This document shows, piece after piece, positions 18,995-27,389 of a stretch of 64,000 nt of DNA (positions within the stretch are counted from its first letter, which is position 1; every line of letters begins with the position of its first letter). A model generated the notes under the pieces. The model was not told the origin of the DNA, made no database searches, and worked only from the letters and a program-made list of their open reading frames with translations. The stretch is taken from the NCBI RefSeq assembly GCF_003173575.1, contig NZ_QGNY01000003.1, forward strand, positions 248,001 to 312,000. Reading direction: 5' to 3'. This DNA is from Pedobacter paludis. Its GTDB lineage: Bacteria > Bacteroidota > Bacteroidia > Sphingobacteriales > Sphingobacteriaceae. The translations under genes were made by a program, and so were the position numbers.

Positions 18995-19750
18995 ATGAAA
19001 AAATTAGAAGGAAAAACCGCAATTATTACCGGTGGAAATAGCGGTATAGGTTTCGCAACTGCAAAAGAGTTTTTAGCACAGGGCGCCAAAGTAATTATTA
19101 CGGGCAGAAACGAAAAATCCGTTCGAGAAGCAGCTGCCGAATTGGGCGAAAATGCTTTCGGAATCGTGTCTGACAGTGCGCATATGGAAGAAATTACCAA
19201 ACTGGCAGAACAGGTTAAAACCATAACTCAAACTTTAGATATTGTGGTGATTAATGCTGGTGTTGGCAAATTCAACTCTTTAGAAAATATGAGTGAGGAA
19301 ATGTTTGATGAAATTATGAATATTAATTTCAAGGGGGCATATTTTAGTATTCAACAACTATTGCCATTAATTAATAATGGAGGCTCGATTATATTAAACA
19401 CTTCTATAAATGCGCACATTGGAATGGCAGGCGCAACAGTTTACGCAGCAAGTAAATCTGCCCTTTTAACTTTGGCTAAAAACTTATCTGCAGAATTAAC
19501 CTCAAGAAAAATTAGGGTAAATGCGGTTAGTCCGGGGCCCGTTGGTACGCCTTTGCACAGCAGCGAAAAATTAGGTTTATCAGAAGAAGATCTTCAAAGT
19601 ATGGGCGAAAGTTTAACTAAACAAATTCCTGTTGGACGATTTGGCGAAGCCGAGGAAATAGCCAAAACAATTTCATTTTTCGCTTCTGATGATTCTTCGT
19701 TTATCTTAGGATCTGAGTTGATTATAGATGGTGGAATGTATAACCTGTAA
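18995..19750 (+). CDS. Short-chain dehydrogenase/reductase (classical SDR)
   Basis: Starting at the ATG at 18995 (MKKLEGKTAIITGGNSGIG) gives 251 residues, the normal SDR length; the open frame upstream has no domain content. Visible motifs: the NAD(P)-binding TGGNSGIG, VINAG (NAG motif), the active-site Ser in LNTSINAH, YAASK (catalytic Tyr and Lys), and VSPGPVGTP. Arg in TGRNEKS after the second strand suggests NADP(H). The substrate cannot be read from sequence. It is divergent from the HxlR regulator, so it is probably the gene that regulator controls. Confidence 0.9.
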   Translation: MKKLEGKTAIITGGNSGIGFATAKEFLAQGAKVIITGRNEKSVREAAAELGENAFGIVSDSAHMEEITKLAEQVKTITQTLDIVVINAGVGKFNSLENMSEEMFDEIMNINFKGAYFSIQQLLPLINNGGSIILNTSINAHIGMAGATVYAASKSALLTLAKNLSAELTSRKIRVNAVSPGPVGTPLHSSEKLGLSEEDLQSMGESLTKQIPVGRFGEAEEIAKTISFFASDDSSFILGSELIIDGGMYNL

Positions 19751-19752
19751 AT

Positions 19753-19792
19753 AAAAATCCCTCATTTTCAATAATGAAATGAGGGATTTTTT
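19753..19792. terminator. Bidirectional terminator between SDR and galE
   Basis: AAAAATCCCTCATTT pairs with AAATGAGGGATTTTT around a short loop (further TCA/TGA pairs close it), giving a 15-bp or longer stem flanked by A- and T-tracts on both sides. It sits between the convergent SDR (ends 19750) and galE (ends 19815) and could terminate both. Confidence 0.88.
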
Positions 19793-19814
19793 ACATTTAT
19801 TTGCTGTTGATATT

Positions 19815-20840
19815 TTATTCAAAGGGATTCACTTTGATGTACTTTTCCCATTCCCATGCCGATCTCATCATCTCATCAATGCCAAGGGCAGCTTTCCAGC
19901 CCAGCACATCGTTCGATTTCTGAACATCGCCGTAAACCTTTTCCACGTCTCCGCTTCTCCTAGACCCAATCTTATAATCCAGTTTTTCTCCGGTCGTACC
20001 TTCAAAGGCAGAGATAATTTCAAGAACCGATGATCCCTTTCCGGTACCGATGTTGAAAACCTCATAATTGCTTTCCGCCTTCTTTTCTTCCATGCGCTTA
20101 ACCGCGGCAACATGTGCCTTGGCTAGGTCTACTACGTGGATGTAATCGCGTACCGCAGAACCGTCAACCGTATCGTAATCGTTTCCGTAAACCGTTATCG
20201 GTCCGCGTTTGCCAATGGCCGACTGGGTAATAAAGGGAACCAGATTGGCCGGAACTCCGTTCGGAAGCTCACCAATCAGTGCGGTTTCGTGTGCGCCGAC
20301 CGGATTGAAGTATCGCAGTGCGATTACGTTAAGATCGGGTGTTACCGCAGCGGTTTCCTCAAGGATTTCCTCTGCAATCTGCTTGGTATTTCCGTAAGGC
20401 GACTCGGCTTTCTTTACAGGTGCCGATTCGGTAACGGGCAAACTGTCTGGCTGGCCGTAAACCGTGCAGGACGATGAAAACACAAGATCGATCTTTCTGT
20501 TGAAAGAGGTAAGCAGATTGATCAGGCTGTAAAAGTTGTTCCTGTAATATTTCAGGGGCTGGGCAACCGATTCTCCAACAGCCTTATAGGCCGCAAAATG
20601 GATAATCCCGGTGATGTCCGTATGCTGCTCCGCAAATTCCTGAACAGCGCCGGCATCCTGAAGATCGATTTCCTGAAAATCGAACCATTTTCCGGTAATC
20701 GCGTGGAGCTGGGTCAGGATTTTGATGTTCGAGTTGGAGAGATTATCAACGATAACCACTTCGTAACCCGCATTGTGGAGTTCTACAACCGTATGCGAAC
20801 CGATATAACCCGTACCTCCGGTAACTAATATTTTAGACAT
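19815..20840 (-). CDS. galE: UDP-glucose 4-epimerase
   Basis: A 341-residue extended SDR that interconverts UDP-galactose and UDP-glucose with bound NAD. Seen: the nucleotide-binding TGGTGYIGS (7-15), FSSSCTVYG with active-site Ser/Thr at ~124-126, the catalytic pair Y149 and K153 in YGNTK, and conserved IALRYFNPVGAH. The gene follows galK by 4 bp and closes the galTKE operon. Its base composition stands out: two sampled 60-bp blocks are 52-55% GC against 38% for a block of galK next door, with GC-ending codons preferred. This suggests gene replacement or horizontal origin of galE alone. Confidence 0.95.
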   Translation of the reverse strand: MSKILVTGGTGYIGSHTVVELHNAGYEVVIVDNLSNSNIKILTQLHAITGKWFDFQEIDLQDAGAVQEFAEQHTDITGIIHFAAYKAVGESVAQPLKYYRNNFYSLINLLTSFNRKIDLVFSSSCTVYGQPDSLPVTESAPVKKAESPYGNTKQIAEEILEETAAVTPDLNVIALRYFNPVGAHETALIGELPNGVPANLVPFITQSAIGKRGPITVYGNDYDTVDGSAVRDYIHVVDLAKAHVAAVKRMEEKKAESNYEVFNIGTGKGSSVLEIISAFEGTTGEKLDYKIGSRRSGDVEKVYGDVQKSNDVLGWKAALGIDEMMRSAWEWEKYIKVNPFE

Positions 20841-20844
20841 CTTG

Positions 20845-21996
20845 TTAAATTATTATGCTTGTGCCATCAGCTGTTTCTACAGTGTAGGCATCTAGTTTAA
20901 TCCCAAATTCTTTAAGGTATTCAGCACTGATTTTTTCAATCAGTTCATCAATATTTTCGTCTTTAACAATGTTCAAAGTACAGCCGCCAAATCCACCGCC
21001 CATCATTCTCGATCCAAGCACATAATCTAAGCCTTTTACCGAATTGACCAAGAAATCAAGCTCCTTACAGCTCACTTCGTAATCTTTGCTTAAACCCTTG
21101 TGCGTTTCGAACATTAATGCACCAAGCTCCTTTAAATTACATTGCTCCAAATGATCTGCAGCCTTAATTAAGCGAGCAATTTCGCCAACTATAAATTTGC
21201 ATTTCGTATAAACATCCTCATCTTTTGGCTTAACATATTCATCCAGCATTGCCAAATCTACGTCTCTAAGTGTTTCTACATGTGGATGGCCTTCTTTAAC
21301 CCAAGCAACGCCCTGCTCGCAAGCTTCGCGGCGTTTATTATAAGCACTTTCTGAAAGAGAATGTTTTACATTGGTATTGAGCAAAACCAGTTTATATCCC
21401 TTTAGCTGAAGTGGCACATAACGATAATCCATCGATCGGCAGTCCAATACAATGGCTTGATCCTTTTTGCCAAAGGCTGAGGCAAACTGATCCATAATGC
21501 CACAATTTACACCAGCAAAGGTATGCTCGGCCTTTTGAGCAATCAATGCAATATCCAACTTCGAAATGGATAAAGAAAAGAGCTGATCTAGCGCAAAGGC
21601 AGTTGCACATTCTACCGCAGCAGAAGATGATAAACCTGCTCCAGGAGGCACATCGCCGTCAATATATAAATTGAAACCGCCGATTTTATAACCCCTCTTT
21701 TGAAGTTGATCTGCTACACCTAAAATATAATTTGGCCATCCTTTTTTAGATGGTTCCAGAGTGGCAAGATTGGCGGTATGCGTTTGTTTAAAGTCTTCTG
21801 CGTACAAGTGGACTTCATTGTCTTCACGCTTGGATACACCAAGATAAATGGCCTTATCAATAGCGGCAGGCATTACAAAGCCTCCATTGTAATCGGTATG
21901 TTCACCAATTATATTAATCCTACCGGGCGATCTAACCACCAGCGGATCGGTATAATAAATACTCTTAAATACTACTTTTAAACGTTCAATATCCAT
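20845..21996 (-). CDS. galK: Galactokinase
   Basis: A 383-residue GHMP kinase that phosphorylates galactose to galactose 1-phosphate in the cytoplasm. All three motifs are present: the galactokinase signature SPGRINIIGEHTDYN (23-37), the ATP-binding PPGAGLSSSAAVECA, and the C-terminal GGGFGGCTLNIV. The length matches bacterial galactokinases. The start ATG at 21996 is 19 bp after the galT stop, consistent with co-transcription galT-galK-galE. Confidence 0.96.
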   Translation of the reverse strand: MDIERLKVVFKSIYYTDPLVVRSPGRINIIGEHTDYNGGFVMPAAIDKAIYLGVSKREDNEVHLYAEDFKQTHTANLATLEPSKKGWPNYILGVADQLQKRGYKIGGFNLYIDGDVPPGAGLSSSAAVECATAFALDQLFSLSISKLDIALIAQKAEHTFAGVNCGIMDQFASAFGKKDQAIVLDCRSMDYRYVPLQLKGYKLVLLNTNVKHSLSESAYNKRREACEQGVAWVKEGHPHVETLRDVDLAMLDEYVKPKDEDVYTKCKFIVGEIARLIKAADHLEQCNLKELGALMFETHKGLSKDYEVSCKELDFLVNSVKGLDYVLGSRMMGGGFGGCTLNIVKDENIDELIEKISAEYLKEFGIKLDAYTVETADGTSIII

Positions 21997-22015
21997 TTTT
22001 TACCGGATTTGGCTT

Positions 22016-23080
22016 TTATATTTTTATTTTTTGTTCAGCTTTATAATGCACAACAGGCAACTCCCTCAGTTTTTTTGCGGCAAATTCTGGTGTAATATCA
22101 CGCTGTGGGTTTGCAAGCATTTCGTAACCCACCATAAATTTCTTTACCGTAGCCGAACGCAACAATGGCGGATAAAAATGCATGTGCCAATGCCATTCTG
22201 GATTGTCTCCATTATTTACAGGCGCTTGGTGCATCCCAGCAGAATATGGAAATGAGGTTTCGAAAAGATTGTCGTATTTAATGGTTAGTTTTTGAATTGC
22301 TTCTGCCAAAGATACTTTCTCTGCGGCATTAAAATACTTTATGCTGGTAACATGTCTTTTACTAACAATCATGGTTTCATAAGGCCATACAGCCCAAAAA
22401 GGTACCAGAACAACAAAATGATCATTTTCGAAAATAATTCTTTCCTGTTTTTTCAGTTCTAATTTTAAATAGGCAGAGAGTAAACTTTCTTTATGAACTG
22501 CATAATATGCCTTTTGGCGATCGCTTTCTTTTGCAATTTCTAAAGGAATATCGCTTTGCGCCCAAATTTGTCCGTGAGGATGTGGATTACTGCAACCCAT
22601 AATTTCGCCTTTGTTTTCAAAAATCTGAATGTATTTAATCCATTCATTTTCTGCTAAACTGCTAAATTCTTTTTGCCAAACTTCTACAACTGCCGTAATT
22701 TCTGGCAAAGTCATTTCTGGCAGGGTTAAATTGTGTTTTGGCGTAAAACTGATAACCTTACAAATTCCTTTTTGATTGTTGGCAACCAATAAATCATCCT
22801 CATTAATACTGGCCAAAGGTGTTTCTTCCAACAGTGCACCAAAGTCGTTTTTAAAAACAAAACTCGCCTTATAATCGGGATTGTGATCTCCATCTGCTCT
22901 GGAATTACCTGGGCAGAGGTAACACTTTTCATCGTACGCTGGGCGATTATCTGGACTAACATCCTCTAACTTACCTTGCCAAGGTCGTTTTGTACGGTGT
23001 GGCGATACCAAAATCCATTCGCCAGTTAAAATATTTAATCGTGTATGTGGGTTTGAATCAAGATCGAAAGTTTCTTGCAT
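22016..23080 (-). CDS. galT: Galactose-1-phosphate uridylyltransferase
   Basis: A 354-residue HIT-superfamily enzyme exchanging UMP between UDP-glucose and galactose 1-phosphate. The nucleophile motif is H167-P-H169 in GCSNPHPHGQIWAQ; the second metal site is in EWHWHMHFYPPL. C53 and C56 (CYLC) are in place for the structural zinc. As first gene of the operon it lies 160 bp from the divergent Nudix-type regulator, with a promoter-like element and a long palindrome between. Confidence 0.96.
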   Translation of the reverse strand: MQETFDLDSNPHTRLNILTGEWILVSPHRTKRPWQGKLEDVSPDNRPAYDEKCYLCPGNSRADGDHNPDYKASFVFKNDFGALLEETPLASINEDDLLVANNQKGICKVISFTPKHNLTLPEMTLPEITAVVEVWQKEFSSLAENEWIKYIQIFENKGEIMGCSNPHPHGQIWAQSDIPLEIAKESDRQKAYYAVHKESLLSAYLKLELKKQERIIFENDHFVVLVPFWAVWPYETMIVSKRHVTSIKYFNAAEKVSLAEAIQKLTIKYDNLFETSFPYSAGMHQAPVNNGDNPEWHWHMHFYPPLLRSATVKKFMVGYEMLANPQRDITPEFAAKKLRELPVVHYKAEQKIKI

Positions 23081-23126
23081 GTTTGCTTATAATTTGGTTA
23101 GATCTGTATCCTTAAATTAGGTTGAA

Positions 23127-23134
23127 CAAATTTA
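23127..23134 (-). promoter_or_regulatory. Candidate -7 element of galTKE
   Basis: On the minus strand 23134-23127 reads TAAATTTG, a full match to TAnnTTTG, 47 bp before galT. The region where a -33 element is expected (about 23154-23158) runs into the left arm of the palindrome at 23155-23191, so an operator-bound repressor would block it. No convincing TTG is found at the right spacing. Confidence 0.45.
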
Positions 23135-23154
23135 TCGTGGCGCCAAATTATAAA

Positions 23155-23191
23155 ATTATTATTAATTGTCAAAATGACATTTAATAATAAT
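23155..23191. promoter_or_regulatory. 37-bp palindrome, candidate operator of the gal regulator
   Basis: Left arm 23155-23170 and right arm 23176-23191 are inverted copies matching at 15 of 16 positions, separated by AAAAT (23171-23175). The central part reads TTGTC-AAAAT-GACA. It lies in the divergent promoter region of galT and the Nudix-type regulator and overlaps the expected -33 regions of one or both. A palindrome of this quality in this location is best explained as the regulator's binding site. Confidence 0.65.
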
Positions 23192-23194
23192 TTT

Positions 23195-23212
23195 TATTTT
23201 TGTTTAAATTTG
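23195..23212 (+). promoter_or_regulatory. Candidate -7 elements of the Nudix-type regulator gene
   Basis: Two full TAnnTTTG matches occur in a row: TATTTTTG at 23195-23202 and TAAATTTG at 23205-23212, 39 and 29 bp before the start codon. The palindrome at 23155-23191 covers the upstream promoter part in both cases, pointing to autoregulation. Confidence 0.45.
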
Positions 23213-23240
23213 AACATCTTAAGCCTGTTAAACTTTAATT

Positions 23241-23939
23241 ATGATAGAATATTCTAGTCAGCCACATTATTTAGTTGCGGTAGATTGCATTGTTTTTGGT
23301 TTTGATGGGGCACATTTAAAAATTCTATTGGTTAAACGTGGCTTAGAGCCCGAAATTAATAAATGGAGCTTAATGGGTGGTTTTGTTGGCTCAAATGAAA
23401 GTCCTGATGATGCGGCAAACAGGGTGCTCAAAAAAATGACCGGGTTAGAAGGTGTTTATTTAGAGCAGATGCAGATTTATGGCGAGCCAAATCGCGATCC
23501 GATTGAACGTACTTTATCTGTTGGTTATTTTGCACTAATTGACATTCACAAATATGAAAATCAACTTAACGATGATTATGAGGCCGAATGGTTTTTAATA
23601 AACGAACGCCCGAAGCTTATTTTTGATCACGACCAAATGGTTGCCGATGCACGAAAGAAATTAAGATACAAAGCTTCGCTCCACCCGATTTTATTCGAAA
23701 TGCTGCCAAAACAGTTTACCTTGCCACAATTACAAAATCTTTTTGAAGAAGTAAACGATACGAAAATAGATACCAGAAACTTCAGTAGAAAAATAACCTC
23801 GACAGGATTGCTGATTAAGCTTGAGGAAAAAGATAGATCCAGCTCGAAAAAAGGCGCCTTTTATTTTAAGCTGGATAAGAAAAAATATAAGGCCGATTTT
23901 CAGGCATTTTTAAATTTGATTCCTAATCTTAAGAATTAA
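23241..23939 (+). CDS. NrtR-type regulator: catalytically dead Nudix domain plus winged helix, likely galactose regulator
   Basis: A 232-residue protein with an N-terminal Nudix fold (~8-140) and a C-terminal winged-helix domain (~150-225: FTLPQLQNLFEEV, RNFSRKITSTGLL). The Nudix box begins correctly (G47, five residues, E53, seven residues, R61) but then reads RVLKKMTGL where RExxEExGU is required, so all three catalytic Glu residues are lost. This two-domain layout is that of NrtR-type regulators; Bacteroidota members such as AraR use the dead Nudix domain to sense sugars. Divergence from galTKE makes galactose or a galactose phosphate the likely effector (inference). It is not expected to hydrolyse nucleotides. 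Confidence 0.8.
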   Translation: MIEYSSQPHYLVAVDCIVFGFDGAHLKILLVKRGLEPEINKWSLMGGFVGSNESPDDAANRVLKKMTGLEGVYLEQMQIYGEPNRDPIERTLSVGYFALIDIHKYENQLNDDYEAEWFLINERPKLIFDHDQMVADARKKLRYKASLHPILFEMLPKQFTLPQLQNLFEEVNDTKIDTRNFSRKITSTGLLIKLEEKDRSSSKKGAFYFKLDKKKYKADFQAFLNLIPNLKN

Positions 23940-23992
23940 TTTTCTTTAATCAATAATTAAAACAATCGCCCACTAAAACGGTTCATCAAATT

Positions 23993-24277
23993 ATGGACGC
24001 TTTTAAAATAATTATCCACCACAATTCTGCTGATTTAGAATTAACGATACTTCCCATCGAAGACATTTACCAGATTATCAATAAAGGTAAAACCATCGGT
24101 GCGCTTCGGAATTTAGATTTAGATTGGGAACTTTTGCCAATTGAAGATATTTTAGAGGAATTGCCTGTTTTCGAAAAAGACCTAGACAATGAACATTCGG
24201 TGCAGATTAATTTAGATACGCCTACCATAAACTTAATTACAGCGGAGATTGAAAACCACTTAAATCATTTGCGGTAA
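23993..24277 (+). CDS. Hypothetical protein, 94 residues
   Basis: I do not recognise this protein. It is acidic, without signal peptide or membrane segment, and reads as a compact alpha/beta domain (MDAFKIIIHHNSADLELTIL at the start, EIENHLNHLR at the end). It starts 53 bp after the Nudix-type regulator and could share its transcript. Codon use resembles that of its neighbours, and the start has no in-frame competitor nearby. Confidence 0.6.
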   Translation: MDAFKIIIHHNSADLELTILPIEDIYQIINKGKTIGALRNLDLDWELLPIEDILEELPVFEKDLDNEHSVQINLDTPTINLITAEIENHLNHLR

Positions 24278-24280
24278 CAA

Positions 24281-24417
24281 TAACCAGATAAGAAATATAT
24301 GGCAGAGAGGCTTTCATTACTACATGGCGAAAATTAGTTTTTCAGATAGCTTAATATTAACCATATAAGAAATATGAGGACATATAAGCTTATAGTTTCT
24401 TAAATGCCTTATATGGT
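24281..24417. repeat. Intergenic inverted/direct repeat (REP- or MITE-like)
   Basis: ACCATATAAG at 24360-24369 is a perfect inverted copy of CTTATATGGT at 24408-24417. Nested inside are AAGAAA/TTTCTT and the self-complementary TATAAGCTTATA, so the segment could fold into a long hairpin. A degenerate direct copy, ACCAGATAAGAAATAT, starts at 24284. It lies between the 94-residue gene and the convergent DUF72 gene. It may be a dispersed repeat or an elaborate terminator. Confidence 0.5.
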
Positions 24418-24427
24418 GAAATCAGTA

Positions 24428-25210
24428 TTATCTCTCGGCATCAAAAACCGATTCACTCACAAAATCTCTCAAGGTGGATAGATTTTGATATGCCTCCCCC
24501 ATTGTATTGTTAAAGTAAACATACACTTCTTTGCCATCATTTAGCCAATCGCTTATATAACTGGCATATTCAGCCAAAAAACCATCATCGTAACTGCCCC
24601 GATAATTTCCATTTGGGCCATGAAATCTTAAATACACAAAAGATGCATCCAGTTCAATCATTGGTGTATGAGCAGGTGCCTTATCATGTATTACCAAACT
24701 TATGTTTCGATCGTTTAGAAGATCGTAAGTTTCGGTTTTATACCACGAAGGATGTCTAAATTCTACAGCAACCTTCCAGCCGACAGGATCATATTCACGA
24801 ACAAATGTTAATAATCGTTCTACCTGCAAACTCGATTCTACTTTTAAACTTGGCGGAAACTGAATGAGTAATATTCCCTGTTTTTCTTTTGCAAAAGAAA
24901 TACTATGCATAAATTTTTGCAGTAAAACCGGATCAAAAATTAGGCCTTTATTATGTGTAATATCCCTTAGCAGTTTAAACGTAAACTTAAAATCATCATT
25001 AACTTCGTTTACCCATTTGGCTACTGTATTTCCCATTGGGGTTTTATAAAAAGAGCTGTTAACCTCAATAGAATTCATTAACGAACTGTAATAGCACAAT
25101 CGGCTTCGCTCTTTAAACTCATCTGGATAAAAAGCCTTATTTGGCACTGGTAAAATCAATCCACTGGTTCCCATGTAAAGTTTGCCTAGCGAATTTTTTG
25201 ACTGCTCCAT
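24428..25210 (-). CDS. DUF72 (YecE-like) family protein
   Basis: A 260-residue cytoplasmic protein of the DUF72/YecE TIM-barrel-like family. Markers: LYMGTSGL near the start, FYPDEFKERSRLCYYSSLMNSIEVNSSFYKTP split across the first strands, FKFTFKLLRDITH, VAVEFRHPSWY, FVYLRFHGPNGNYRGSY, and VYVYFNNTMGEAY. These correspond to the conserved F-K-x-x-x-x-I-T-H, EFRHxSW and YxxFNN motifs of the family. The molecular function is not established. It is transcribed alone on the minus strand. Confidence 0.85.
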   Translation of the reverse strand: MEQSKNSLGKLYMGTSGLILPVPNKAFYPDEFKERSRLCYYSSLMNSIEVNSSFYKTPMGNTVAKWVNEVNDDFKFTFKLLRDITHNKGLIFDPVLLQKFMHSISFAKEKQGILLIQFPPSLKVESSLQVERLLTFVREYDPVGWKVAVEFRHPSWYKTETYDLLNDRNISLVIHDKAPAHTPMIELDASFVYLRFHGPNGNYRGSYDDGFLAEYASYISDWLNDGKEVYVYFNNTMGEAYQNLSTLRDFVSESVFDAER

Positions 25211-25346
25211 ATTATAGTTTATAATTGGAAAACCTTAAATCCAAATGAATTGTTTTTTGTTTGATTACAAGTACTAAAAATCTTCCTTAAAAAAATATTA
25301 AAACAATTTATCTTTTTTAGGATTGTAAGAAGAACAATTACAGATA

Positions 25347-25580
25347 ATGATGAATAAGGAAAATAAAATTAGCGCTGATCTGCAAAGATTCATTGAAAAA
25401 TTTGAGCCAAATAAATATAAAACCTTGGCTAGGGGAATCGAGATAAGAGGAATTAACGACATCCACAGAAGCATTACTTTGGCAGAAAACCTAATAGAAA
25501 AAATGAAGCTAAAACTTACCATTAATCACAATGCAGAAATGGTAAGCTACGGTGGTTTCGAGGTTAATAACCTTGCTTAA
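25347..25580 (+). CDS. Small hypothetical protein, 77 residues
   Basis: An uncharacterised small cytoplasmic protein, mostly helical (ADLQRFIEKFEPNKYKTLAR, RSITLAENLIEKMKLKL) with a short Gly-containing tail. I cannot assign a family. It ends 13 bp before the FAD/NAD(P)-binding gene, and the reading frames are arranged as an operon with that gene and the DUF1543 gene. Two ATGs (25347, 25350) are possible starts. Confidence 0.6.
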   Translation: MMNKENKISADLQRFIEKFEPNKYKTLARGIEIRGINDIHRSITLAENLIEKMKLKLTINHNAEMVSYGGFEVNNLA

Positions 25581-25593
25581 AATCAAAAAATTT

Positions 25594-27351
25594 ATGCCAG
25601 ATAAAACAGAAAAAATTCAGATTGCAATTTTGGGCGGTGGTCCAAGTGGACTTTTCATGTTTAAAAGATTGATAGATTCTGATCTGAAAAATTTTTCGGT
25701 TGATATCATAGAGAAAAGCAGTCAGCTTGGTGCCGGCATGCCTTATAGCACAAAAGGCGCTAACGATGAGCACATTACCAATGTATCGGGCAATGAAATT
25801 CCAGAACTGGTTACCTCTATTTCCGATTGGATAAAAACGGTTCCGCAGGAAACCTTAGATCGCTTTCATGTTAATGCTGAAAAATTTAACGATTACAAAG
25901 TGCTTCCCCGCTTGCTCTTCGGTCAATATCTTTCCGCCCAGTTCGATCTTCTTTTTAAACAGGCAAAGGAAATGGGAATCGAAACCAATGTTTGCTTAAA
26001 CAGCCCCGTTACCGACATCATTGATTATCCCGAAAGGAATAAAGTTGCCGTAGAAATTTCTGGCGAAGCCGTGTTGGAGTACGACAACATTATTATTTGT
26101 ACCGGACACCGATGGCCTTTAAAGCATGAAAATGTTTTTAAGGGATATTTTGATTCTCCTTATCCTCCAGCAAAACTCGCCTTTAAAATTAACCATCCAG
26201 TTGCCATTAAAGGGTCTTCACTTACCGCAATCGACGCGATTCGTACAATGGCAAGGCAAAATGGAAACTTCCATTGGAAAAATGAAGATAAACTTGTGTA
26301 CAAGCTAAACGAAGACAGTCCCAACTTTAAGATGGTTATGCACTCTAGAAGTGGTTTGTTACCGGCAATCCGTTTTCATTTGGCAGACTCACATCTCTTA
26401 AAAGACTCTGTACTGAGCCACGAAGTTGTAGAAAAAAACAAGGCCGAAAATGATGGATTTCTTTCTTTAGATTTTGTATTTGAGCAAAATTTTAAAGAGA
26501 TGATTAGAGACAAAGAACCTGGTTTCTATGAGCACATTAGAGAAATGAGCATCGAGACTTTCGTAGATTCGATGATGGATTTAAGAGAAAGAATAGATCC
26601 TTTCCTATTATTCAAGGCAGAATATACAGAGGCAGAAAAATCGATTAAACGCAAAGAATCGGTTTATTGGAAAGAGATGCTTGCCGTATTAAGTTTTGCC
26701 ATGAATTATCCTGCCAAGCACTTTTCGGCAGAAGATATGCAAAGGCTTCAGAAAGTTCTAATGCCCTTGATTTCTATTGTAATTGCCTTTGTTCCGCAGG
26801 GATCTGTTGAGGAAATGCTGGCCTTAAATGATGCCGGTGTACTCGAAATTATTCCTGTTGGCGATGACAGCTACACCGAACCACATGCTGATGGCGGTGC
26901 CATATATTTTTATACCGATGAATTAAATCAAAAGCAAAATCCGCATTTTAAAACATATGTAGATTGTGTTGGTCAGCCTCATTTAAATTATCAGGAATTA
27001 CCATATAAAAGCTTGTTGAGCAAGAAAACCGTTAGCCCTGCCCAGATCAAATTTAAAGATGAAAAAGTTGGTAAGCGGGAAATGGAATCAGGAAATGAAA
27101 AGGTAGAAACCGATGGCAACGGAAATTATTATTTAAACGTTCCAGGGATTACCATTAACGATAATTTCCAAATTATAGACCATTATGGAGCCATTAATAA
27201 CCGCATCTACATTATGGCTGTGCCGTACATTGGTGGCTTTAATCCTGATTATTCGGGTTTGGATTTTTGCGAGGCCGCATCAGAAAATGTGATTAAGAGT
27301 TTGGTTGCTTCTAAAGCTCAATTAGATTTTTTTAAACAATCTGAAGCCTAA
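25594..27351 (+). CDS. FAD/NAD(P)-binding protein (PF13454-type)
   Basis: From the ATG at 25594 (MPDKTEKIQIAILGGGPSG) the product has 585 residues; an upstream GTG at 25552 overlaps the previous gene and adds no domain. The N-terminus is a dinucleotide-binding Rossmann fold (GGGPSGLFMFKRL), followed by QLGAGMPYS, TNVSGNEIPEL and the second nucleotide-binding part with NIIICTGHRWP. This is the layout of the FAD-NAD(P)-binding family found in uncharacterised oxidoreductases. The C-terminal ~200 residues contain MAVPYIGGFNPDYSGLDFCE. Substrate unknown; cytoplasmic. Part of a three-gene unit. Confidence 0.82.
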   Translation: MPDKTEKIQIAILGGGPSGLFMFKRLIDSDLKNFSVDIIEKSSQLGAGMPYSTKGANDEHITNVSGNEIPELVTSISDWIKTVPQETLDRFHVNAEKFNDYKVLPRLLFGQYLSAQFDLLFKQAKEMGIETNVCLNSPVTDIIDYPERNKVAVEISGEAVLEYDNIIICTGHRWPLKHENVFKGYFDSPYPPAKLAFKINHPVAIKGSSLTAIDAIRTMARQNGNFHWKNEDKLVYKLNEDSPNFKMVMHSRSGLLPAIRFHLADSHLLKDSVLSHEVVEKNKAENDGFLSLDFVFEQNFKEMIRDKEPGFYEHIREMSIETFVDSMMDLRERIDPFLLFKAEYTEAEKSIKRKESVYWKEMLAVLSFAMNYPAKHFSAEDMQRLQKVLMPLISIVIAFVPQGSVEEMLALNDAGVLEIIPVGDDSYTEPHADGGAIYFYTDELNQKQNPHFKTYVDCVGQPHLNYQELPYKSLLSKKTVSPAQIKFKDEKVGKREMESGNEKVETDGNGNYYLNVPGITINDNFQIIDHYGAINNRIYIMAVPYIGGFNPDYSGLDFCEAASENVIKSLVASKAQLDFFKQSEA

Positions 27352-27389
27352 AGCCGTTTGTTATTAAAGTCTTAAATTCAAAAAAAATA

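Noticed and set aside
19868..20477. Several long alternative frames on both strands across galE
   Set aside because: They are shadows caused by the higher GC of galE and lack any domain.
23241..23939. Annotation as an active Nudix hydrolase (ADP-ribose pyrophosphatase)
   Set aside because: The REUxEE core of the Nudix box is missing and a winged-helix domain is present, so a regulator is more likely.
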